Assembly: GCF_004010055.1 (NCBI RefSeq)
Contig: NZ_RQVT01000004.1
Coordinates: 1-33,939 of the forward strand
DNA length: 33,939 nucleotides
Direction: 5' to 3'
Source of the DNA: Psychroflexus aestuariivivens
GTDB lineage: Bacteria > Bacteroidota > Bacteroidia > Flavobacteriales > Flavobacteriaceae
Shown here: positions 23,927 through 30,656 of the stretch, in pieces
Layout of the letters: each line of letters starts with the position of its first letter
Position numbering within the stretch: position 1 is the first letter of the stretch
Made by a program: the position numbers and the translations under genes
Notes under the pieces: model-generated
The model's input: only the letters and a program-made list of their open reading frames with translations
The model's database searches: none
Told to the model about the DNA's origin: nothing

Positions 23927-26134
23927 TTAATTGATTTGTCTGATTAGCATCCCAGATGCATACTTATTACTATTGCCTTTGAAAAGTGTAAAATCCTCGG
24001 TTTTTTCAGCGTTTTCAGCTTCTTCAGCCATAAAAGTATTGTCCCAAATTTGTTTTTTGTCAACCTTAATTGTACCAATACGCTTGTAAGAAGTTCTGCC
24101 GTCTTCATCTAAAACTTGTTCTAAAACTTCAAATTTGTCACCTTTCTCCAGACCTTCTTTGAGTCCAATTTTAGCTTTAATAGGATCACCGCTTAGTAAT
24201 GGTGTTTTCACTCTAAAATCTTCAAAAGTGCGTTGTAATTTGCTAATGTTTTTGTCAACAGCTCGAATCGTGGCTATTTCTATAAGTTCTTCATTTGTTT
24301 TTGAAGTGAAAATTGTGGATTGCAAGTTGTTTCTAGACACTTCACTACCAACATATTTGAGCTTGAAAAAGTCTGTGGACTCAAATTTTGCTTTTTTGTT
24401 TTCATCAAAATTTGATTCATCAATCCAGAAATCTGAATAAAACTTATTAGCTGTTTCTTCATCCCAAACAAGTTGATACAAGTAAGTTGTTGTTCTTACG
24501 AAATATCCTTTACCTACAACATCTGATGCTGCTTTCCCTAAAGTTGCTACCGTCGCAACTTCCTCACCTCCAGGAACAAAAGAAGCTACAGTTGACACAG
24601 CATTTAAGAAACCACCTCTTTTTTCTGCCTGCTCCTCTTTATTGGTGTATTTGTAATCGTATACTATTACAAAGGTATTTCCTATCAATTCTTCACCAGC
24701 ATCTTGAAGCAAAGCACGACCTCTTTTGCTTTCCATAGCTACTTTCACATTTAAATCTGAAGCATCGTATTGACCACGCTCTGCTACAAGATCCATATTA
24801 AAGTTGCCATTTTCATCTCTATTGAACCATTTAGAAATCAATGATTTTGCTGCATTGTTTGCATTCAAATAATCTTCTATGTGTTGTGTTTGGTCATTTT
24901 CGCCTCCAACACCTGGAATAAGATAAGGTCCAATATTGTGGTTATTAAATTTTTCAGATAATTCAGTATTACCAAAGGCATCCTTTATAGTATTGTAATG
25001 TTCTCGTGATTGGTCATCGACCATAAGTGTATAAAGTGAACTTCGTCTGTATTTCATTCCTGACAATTCATCACGATCTAGTTTTTCAATGTCCGATCGT
25101 TCTCCAGAAGATTCAACTGTTGCGCTAACAAAATTACTTTTAGCTAAATTTTCATCACCTTCTTGTTTTTTTTGTTCTTCAAGAATCAATAGATATTCCT
25201 GCTCTCTCTTATTAAAGTTTGCAAAACTTTCTTCGTCTATTTCAGATAAATCTACATTTTCAAAATCTATAGCGTCTTCGGAAACTGGTGTTGCTGTTGA
25301 TAACATACCAGAAGATGGAATAGAATTTCCTGCTGGAATAGCCGACATATTTCTTGCTATATCATTCATAGAACTAGACATATAAGAATCAATCGGCGCA
25401 TTAAATTCAATTTTAGTCCGCATTTCTGTCATCATTTTGCCAGTTTCTACATTAGTAACCATCATTGTTTTAATCGGAACTTTAATACCATCATATTCGC
25501 CCCAATCTTGGTATTCGATTATGCTTTCACTATTATTATTGATTATGATTTCAGAAATTTTGATCCAGGAATTTTTGTCGAAATGAGAAGTTACCTGTGT
25601 AGCATCATCAACTCTGTAGCTCACTGCAAAAACCTCCATTCCGTTAAGTTTTTTCACACTTACTTCAGCGCTTTCAGGAGGATTCAATTCAGGAAAAAAA
25701 ACAACCGGCTTATCATACAAAGCAAGCATGTTTTCATCGAAATCCATCTTAAAACCAGTGGACAATTCGGTATAGCCAGAGTTCCCTGTGTAGACAGTTT
25801 TAGTTACAGAACCAGCTGACTTTGTCACAGAAGCTAGCTTTCCAGACTTGTCTCTTGCCATAAGCATCACACTATTCATCGTAGTTTCTGTTCCGGAAAA
25901 ATTTGTAGTTGTACTCATGGATTCTTCCTTTACCATTGACTGAATTTGTTTTAATTTCTCTCGACCACCAATAGCTTTAATGTAATTCTCAAATATTTTT
26001 TCTACACTGATCTCAGAACTGTCAATTTCAATTTCAAACACTTCTGAGTTTAATTTAGAAGAATACCGAATATTTTCAGCAAAAGTTGAACTGGCTAGAG
26101 AAATGAACATTAAAAAAGTTACAATTGTTTTCAT
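23927..26134 (-). CDS. large exported protein, LolA-like N-terminal part and unknown C-terminal part
   Basis: 735 residues, first gene of the five-gene operon. Signal peptide 1-19 (ending LASSTFA). Residues 45-250 resemble outer-membrane lipoprotein-sorting (LolA-like) beta domains of Bacteroidetes: the helix NYIKAIGGREKLKQIQSM is followed by many strands (YTGNSGYTELSTGFKMDF, EVFAVSYRVDDATQVTSHF). Residues 290-345 are acidic low-complexity linker. Residues 360-650 form a unique part with a glycine-rich AVSTVASFVPGGEEVATVA segment. Residues 660-730 look like a small barrel (KIGLKEGLEKGDKFEVLEQV, YKRIGTIKVDKKQ). No enzyme motif is visible. It probably binds a hydrophobic molecule in the periplasm and works with the downstream proteins. 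Confidence 0.65.
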   Translation of the reverse strand: MKTIVTFLMFISLASSTFAENIRYSSKLNSEVFEIEIDSSEISVEKIFENYIKAIGGREKLKQIQSMVKEESMSTTTNFSGTETTMNSVMLMARDKSGKLASVTKSAGSVTKTVYTGNSGYTELSTGFKMDFDENMLALYDKPVVFFPELNPPESAEVSVKKLNGMEVFAVSYRVDDATQVTSHFDKNSWIKISEIIINNNSESIIEYQDWGEYDGIKVPIKTMMVTNVETGKMMTEMRTKIEFNAPIDSYMSSSMNDIARNMSAIPAGNSIPSSGMLSTATPVSEDAIDFENVDLSEIDEESFANFNKREQEYLLILEEQKKQEGDENLAKSNFVSATVESSGERSDIEKLDRDELSGMKYRRSSLYTLMVDDQSREHYNTIKDAFGNTELSEKFNNHNIGPYLIPGVGGENDQTQHIEDYLNANNAAKSLISKWFNRDENGNFNMDLVAERGQYDASDLNVKVAMESKRGRALLQDAGEELIGNTFVIVYDYKYTNKEEQAEKRGGFLNAVSTVASFVPGGEEVATVATLGKAASDVVGKGYFVRTTTYLYQLVWDEETANKFYSDFWIDESNFDENKKAKFESTDFFKLKYVGSEVSRNNLQSTIFTSKTNEELIEIATIRAVDKNISKLQRTFEDFRVKTPLLSGDPIKAKIGLKEGLEKGDKFEVLEQVLDEDGRTSYKRIGTIKVDKKQIWDNTFMAEEAENAEKTEDFTLFKGNSNKYASGMLIRQIN

Positions 26135-26469
26135 ATTTCTTTCTTTTATAATTTTAAAAATCTGTTTACTTCATAGCAATATTATTGAAATATTAAACTC
26201 AATTCCATACCCATTCATGGGTAATTTTTATTCACATTTAATTAACTTAATAAAGAACTACCTTTTGAATTTAAATACTTAATTATTTGATTTTTAACAC
26301 ATTAAAAAAATAAAACTATAATTTTTATTTAACATAAACAAGTTTAATTCAGAGTTAAAACTAAAATATTGTTAATAAAATTGACTAAAAACAACAAATC
26401 AAATTGGATAAATTATTGAATTTATTTTTATAATTTAGATTGAATTTAGAACCTGAAATTACAGTCGCT
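26135..26469. other. 335-base divergent intergenic region
   Basis: Very A+T-rich stretch between the start of the envelope operon (leftward) and the YjbR gene (rightward). It must hold both promoters, but I found no convincing match to the Bacteroidetes TTTG/TAnnTTTG boxes. The only clear structure is the palindrome at 26208-26223. No RNA gene or coding sequence is supported. Confidence 0.6.
26208..26223. promoter_or_regulatory. possible operator: perfect inverted repeat
   Basis: TACCCATTCATGGGTA is a 7-base inverted repeat around two central bases. It lies 74 bases upstream of the first gene of the envelope operon, in a region otherwise almost free of G+C. The symmetry fits a dimeric regulator site; with so short a loop it is unlikely to be a terminator. 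Confidence 0.3.
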
Positions 26470-26838
26470 ATGAATATAGAAGAACTTAGAGACTACTGTT
26501 TAGCAAAATCATCAACATCAGAAGGTTTTCCGTTTGGTGAAGATGTTTTGGTGTTTAAAGTCTGCGGAAAAATGTTTGCGCTTATTTCTCTTAAAAAATG
26601 GGAGAACGGCAGCCAAAACATCAATTTGAAATGCGACCCAGATTATGCTATCGAATTAAGAACAGAATATCCGGACGAAGTTTTTCCGGGCTACCATATG
26701 GATAAAAAACATTGGAATACAGTGGTTATCAATGGTTCGAATCTTTCAGAAAAACAAATTAAACACCTCATCAATCATTCTTATGAATTGGTAGTGAGTA
26801 AATTGCCAAAAAAAGATAGAATCCAACTAGAATCTTGA
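26470..26838 (+). CDS. YjbR/MmcQ family protein
   Basis: 122 residues, a normal length for the family. The ATG at 26470 gives the standard opening MNIEELRDYCLAK; the frame extends to a TTG at 26440, but those residues do not fit. Family features are SEGFPFGEDVLVFKVCGKMF, an INLKCDP strand, and GYHMDKKHWNTVVI. The fold is a CyaY-like alpha/beta sandwich; DNA binding has been proposed but the role is unsettled. It precedes the MutS-like gene by 105 bases on the same strand and may share its transcript. Confidence 0.9.
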   Translation: MNIEELRDYCLAKSSTSEGFPFGEDVLVFKVCGKMFALISLKKWENGSQNINLKCDPDYAIELRTEYPDEVFPGYHMDKKHWNTVVINGSNLSEKQIKHLINHSYELVVSKLPKKDRIQLES

Positions 26839-26943
26839 AATTAAATTTATTTTTAGTTGAAATCTTCATTTTTAGAATCTGTGGGTTTGAAAAAAGCTAA
26901 ATCCATTTTTAAGCTTATTTTTGTGACTTAATTTTTACTCAAC

Positions 26944-28716
26944 ATGTCACAAACCAAAACTATATATCAAACCAAAATTCAGGAATTCAAATCTGAGCTG
27001 AAACAAGTCAAGCAACAACTTTTTCTCTCCAGCATGTTGCGTTTATTAGTATTTCTACTTGTTGCTTTTTCGGTGTATCAGTTTTGGTCTTCTACCAGAA
27101 TTGTCATCGGTGCCGTTTTAGCTGGCATCGTTTTATTTATCATTTTGGTCACCAGACACAGCAATATTCAATATAAAAAAGCCAAGCTAAAAGCCCTAAT
27201 TGACCTCAACCAGACGGAGCTCAAAATTCTTGACAGAGAATTTGCCGACCGTCCTACAGGCGAAGTTTACAAAGATTCACTGCATGAATTCAGCCAAGAT
27301 ATCGATATTTTTGGAAAGCATTCTTTTTTCCAATATTTGAATCGGACGTCGCTTCAGGAAGGCGAAACGAATTTAGCAAAAATGTTGACTGCCAACGACA
27401 TCAAACATATTGAAATCAAGCAAAAAGCGATTCAGGATTTGGCAGAACTTGTTGATTTTAGACAGCAATTTTCTGCCGATGCCAAATTGGTGGACACAGA
27501 CACCAAAGCCTCGAGCATTATAGATTGGATTACCAATTACAATTCTTTTGTGCCTAAAATGATGGCTTGGTTTCCAATTGTATTTTCGTTGCTTTCTGTG
27601 TCTGTCATTAGCATTTATTTCTTGAATTATATTTCTGGCGCGCAACTTTTACTTTGGTTTGTTATTGGATTGGTCATCAGTGGTATTTATTTGAAAAAAG
27701 TGAATGTTTTGTCGGGTTATGTGAGCAAAGCCCAAAGTACATTTCAGCAATATTTCAAACTGCTGAATGCCATTGAAAATGCTAATTTTTCATCGGACTT
27801 ATTAAAAACTTATCAAGAGAAAATCAAAACCGAAAATGCAACAGCTAGTCAAACTTTAAAGCAGTTTTCAAAACATATTGACGCTTTGGATCAACGTAAT
27901 AATTTTCTGGTAGGTGTATTTTTGAATGGTTTTATGCTTCGTGATTTGACGCAATCTTTAAAGATTGAAAAATGGATTGCACTTCATGCCGACCAAGTAA
28001 AAAACTGGTTTGAAGTTATCGCCCAAATCGATGCGCTGAATAGTTTAGGGAATTTTGCATTCAATCATAAAAACTACGTGTTTCCTGAAATTCAAGACGG
28101 TAATTTTCTAACCAAAACGCGCGGCGCTGTGCATCCACTCATTGATCCAAAAGATGCAGTCACCAATGATTTCGACATCAAAAATGATGAATTTTTCATC
28201 ATAACTGGCGCCAATATGGCGGGAAAAAGTACATTTCTTAGAACAGTTTCCATACAAATTGTGATGGCGAATGTTGGTCTGCCAGTTTGTGCAAAATCTT
28301 GCGAATACAACCCTATAAAACTAATTACCAGTATGCGAACGGTTGATTCGCTGGCAGATGAAGCCTCATATTTTTTTGCTGAATTGACCAGATTGAAATA
28401 TATCGTGGACAAAATCCAAGATGAGCGTTATTTTATTGTTTTGGATGAAATTTTGAAAGGCACCAATTCTACAGACAAAGCCATTGGTTCACAAAAATTC
28501 GTGGAGCGATTGGTAAAATCTAAATCCGTTGGAATCATCGCCACCCACGATTTGAGTTTGTGCGAGGTTGCTGAATCGATGCCACAAGTGAAAAATTATT
28601 ATTTCGATGCGGAAATTTTGAATGATGAATTGCATTTCGATTATGCTTTAAAACATGGCATTTGTCAAAATATGAACGCTTCTTTCTTATTGAAAAAAAT
28701 GGATATTGTGGAATAG
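26944..28716 (+). CDS. membrane-anchored MutS-like ATPase
   Basis: 590 residues. It has the MutS core and ATPase but not the mismatch-recognition domain. Two transmembrane helices lie near the N-terminus (about 31-47 and 52-70) and two more at about 207-225 and 232-250, so it is held in the inner membrane. The helical lever/core region covers about 260-390. The ATPase has Walker A TGANMAGKSTFLR (421-433), Walker B FIVLDEILKGTNS, and the His-containing IIATHDLSLCE switch. MutS proteins of this kind are widespread in Bacteroidetes and their function is not established; classic post-replication repair is unlikely without the N-terminal clamp domains. The gene ends at a shared convergent terminator. 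Confidence 0.87.
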   Translation: MSQTKTIYQTKIQEFKSELKQVKQQLFLSSMLRLLVFLLVAFSVYQFWSSTRIVIGAVLAGIVLFIILVTRHSNIQYKKAKLKALIDLNQTELKILDREFADRPTGEVYKDSLHEFSQDIDIFGKHSFFQYLNRTSLQEGETNLAKMLTANDIKHIEIKQKAIQDLAELVDFRQQFSADAKLVDTDTKASSIIDWITNYNSFVPKMMAWFPIVFSLLSVSVISIYFLNYISGAQLLLWFVIGLVISGIYLKKVNVLSGYVSKAQSTFQQYFKLLNAIENANFSSDLLKTYQEKIKTENATASQTLKQFSKHIDALDQRNNFLVGVFLNGFMLRDLTQSLKIEKWIALHADQVKNWFEVIAQIDALNSLGNFAFNHKNYVFPEIQDGNFLTKTRGAVHPLIDPKDAVTNDFDIKNDEFFIITGANMAGKSTFLRTVSIQIVMANVGLPVCAKSCEYNPIKLITSMRTVDSLADEASYFFAELTRLKYIVDKIQDERYFIVLDEILKGTNSTDKAIGSQKFVERLVKSKSVGIIATHDLSLCEVAESMPQVKNYYFDAEILNDELHFDYALKHGICQNMNASFLLKKMDIVE

Positions 28717-28737
28717 TCATTAAGTTGAAAAAATTCT

Positions 28738-28756
28738 AAGCCTGTAAGGCTTTTTC
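28738..28756. terminator. bidirectional terminator between the MutS-like and sensor kinase genes
   Basis: AAGCCT, a 3-base loop, AGGCTT, then TTTT on the plus strand; A-rich sequence on the other side serves the opposite direction. It lies between two convergent genes whose stop codons are only 41 bases apart. Confidence 0.7.
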
Positions 28757-28757
28757 A

Positions 28758-29840
28758 TTATATCTCTTCAAACACTTCGGCTTCAGAGATTTCCGGAGTG
28801 TCTTCAGATTTGGTTAGGGTAAACGAAAATTCGCTACCGATGCCATACACGCTGTCTACAAAAATCTTTTCGTCGTGGGCTTCAATGATATGTTTCACGA
28901 TAGACAACCCAAGTCCGGAGCCGCCTTCTTTGCGTGAACCAGTTTTGTCTACGCGGTAGAAACGCTCAAACAATCTCGGTATATTTTCTTTTTCGATGCC
29001 TTCGCCGTTGTCGGTGACACGCAATAGAATTTTTTCTTTTGAAATCTCTTCAATGCTAATTTCCGTTGTGCCGCCTTTTTTACCGTATTTTATAGAATTG
29101 ACTATCAAATTGGTAATAACTTGTTGAATGCGTTCTTTATCACCAGTGACGTAAACTGGCGGATAAGTATCGTCGAAAGTGAGGCTGATGTCCTTTTTGG
29201 CAGATTTCATTTCCAGTAAATCAAACACGCTTTGCACCAAATCTACAATATCGAAAGTTTCAATAAAAAGATTCAAATCGCCAGTTTCTAATTTGGTAAT
29301 CATATCCAAATCTTTGACGATATAAATCAAACGATCGACGCCTTTACTGGCGCGATTCAGGTATTTTTTTCGAACTTTTTTGTCTTTGATGGCGCCGTCC
29401 AATAAAGTTAAAATATAACCTTGAACGGTGAATAATGGCGTTTTCAATTCATGAGAAATATTGCCGATGAAATCTTTTCGATAATTTTCTCTGACTTTTA
29501 AAGTTTCGATTTCTAGTTTTTTGCCACGTGCAAATTTTTCAACTTCTTCGGTCAAAGTTTTGATGTCTGAAGTAATTCGCTGTTTATCTAATGAACTTTT
29601 GTCGAGTATTGACACGCTGTCGTAAATAGATTTCACTCTTTTGTAGATGAAATATTCTATCCGCAACTGAATGATAAAAAACGAAAACACAAAACAGGTT
29701 ATGGCAAAAATAAAAATAGAAGCCAAATTGACTTCTAGTTGAATATATTCATAAATTGTGATGAGTAAAGACAGAAATAAAGTGATATACGTCGACGTAT
29801 GTAATGCAAATTTGTAAGATCGCTTAAATTTCTGACTCAT
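28758..29840 (-). CDS. PhoR-like sensor histidine kinase
   Basis: 360 residues. Two transmembrane helices (about 15-33 and 38-58) with almost no periplasmic loop suggest that it senses something in the membrane or relies on a partner protein. A coiled segment leads to the phospho-acceptor His130 (NISHELKTPLFTVQGYI). The catalytic part has the N box (VITNLIVNSIKYGKKGG), G1 box (DNGEGIEKENIPRLFERFYR) and G2 box (GGSGLGLSIVKHI). It is translated from the same message as the response regulator: the stop and start codons share one base (TAATG), a sign of coupling. PhoR is the best analogy from overall architecture, but the stimulus is not proven. Confidence 0.9.
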   Translation of the reverse strand: MSQKFKRSYKFALHTSTYITLFLSLLITIYEYIQLEVNLASIFIFAITCFVFSFFIIQLRIEYFIYKRVKSIYDSVSILDKSSLDKQRITSDIKTLTEEVEKFARGKKLEIETLKVRENYRKDFIGNISHELKTPLFTVQGYILTLLDGAIKDKKVRKKYLNRASKGVDRLIYIVKDLDMITKLETGDLNLFIETFDIVDLVQSVFDLLEMKSAKKDISLTFDDTYPPVYVTGDKERIQQVITNLIVNSIKYGKKGGTTEISIEEISKEKILLRVTDNGEGIEKENIPRLFERFYRVDKTGSRKEGGSGLGLSIVKHIIEAHDEKIFVDSVYGIGSEFSFTLTKSEDTPEISEAEVFEEI

Positions 29841-30523
29841 TAATTTACAAACTTATAGCCGACGCCTTTTACGGTTTTGAATCTTTTGTCGCCTAGCTTT
29901 TCTCTTAGTTTTCTGATGTGAACATCTATTGTTCGTCCACCCACAACGACTTCATTTCCCCAAACGGTGTTCAAAATATCGTCTCTTTTGAAAACTTTAT
30001 TGGGTTCTGAAGTGAGCAAAGATAGCAATTCAAATTCTTTTCTCGGCAAAGTCAGTTCTTGACCGTTATTGATTATTTTGTATTCATCACGGTTGATGAT
30101 AATGCCTCCAACTTCGTAGATGTTTTTGTTTTCTTTTTCAGATTTGAATCTGCGTAACAAAGCTTTTACCTTACTCATCAAAACTTTCGGTCTTACAGGT
30201 TTGGTAATGTAGTCGTCTGCACCTGCGTCGAATCCAGCGACTTGAGAATAATCTTCGCCTCTGGCGGTAAGAAATGTGATGACGGTATCTTCTAAACCTT
30301 CTGTTTTTCGGATTTGCTCACAGGCTTCTATGCCGTCCATTTCGGGCATCATGACATCTAGAATAATGAGGTTTGGTTTTTTCTTTTTGGCTTTTTTAAC
30401 GGCTTCAACACCGTTTTCTGCAGTATGAACTTTGTAACCTTCGTTGTTCAGATTATAACTTAGGATTTCCAAGATATCTGGATCATCGTCAACAACAAGA
30501 ATGGTAATTTCTGATTTTTTCAT
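29840..30523 (-). CDS. PhoB/OmpR-family response regulator
   Basis: 227 residues from the ATG at 30523; the TTG at 30529 is less likely. The receiver domain (about 1-120) has the acid pocket VVDDDPDILEI, phospho-acceptor Asp56 (LIILDVMMPEMDG), switch Thr in TFLTARGED and Lys in DDYITKPVRP. The C-terminal winged helix (about 130-225) shows LPRKEFELLSLLTSEPNKVF, the recognition helix GRTIDVHIRKLREKLG and the final KTVKGVGYKFV. It is the first gene of a two-gene operon with the kinase. A TAACTTTG box lies in its upstream region. By analogy it may govern phosphate starvation genes; targets could include the TonB receptor located just upstream. Confidence 0.92.
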   Translation of the reverse strand: MKKSEITILVVDDDPDILEILSYNLNNEGYKVHTAENGVEAVKKAKKKKPNLIILDVMMPEMDGIEACEQIRKTEGLEDTVITFLTARGEDYSQVAGFDAGADDYITKPVRPKVLMSKVKALLRRFKSEKENKNIYEVGGIIINRDEYKIINNGQELTLPRKEFELLSLLTSEPNKVFKRDDILNTVWGNEVVVGGRTIDVHIRKLREKLGDKRFKTVKGVGYKFVN

Positions 30524-30545
30524 TTTCAAAATGTTTGCTTAATGA

Positions 30546-30581
30546 CAAAGTTAAGCAATTGAATATTAGCTGAAAGTTAAG
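30546..30581 (-). promoter_or_regulatory. candidate promoter and direct repeat in front of the response regulator
   Basis: On the minus strand TAACTTTG (30553-30546) fits the Bacteroidetes -7 box TAnnTTTG. CTTAACTTT occurs twice, starting at 30581 and 30555 and thus 26 bases apart, and the upstream copy overlaps the place expected for the -33 box. The repeat could be a site for autoregulation. The evidence is by eye only. Confidence 0.35.
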
Positions 30582-30599
30582 AATAATGCTTGACATAAA

Positions 30600-30627
30600 A
30601 AAGCTGCCTTCGTGAAAAGGCAGCTTG
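30600..30627 (-). terminator. terminator of the large TonB receptor gene
   Basis: The arms AAGCTGCCTT and AAGGCAGCTT with a 6-base loop are followed on the minus strand by a T run. The hairpin lies 30 bases past the receptor stop codon and separates the receptor from the two-component genes. Confidence 0.85.
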
Positions 30628-30656
30628 AAAAAATTATTTCTACAAAAAAAATCAAA

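Noticed and set aside
26944-28716. MutS-like gene as the mismatch-repair gene mutS
   Set aside because: It is too short, lacks the N-terminal mismatch-recognition and connector domains and has predicted membrane helices.
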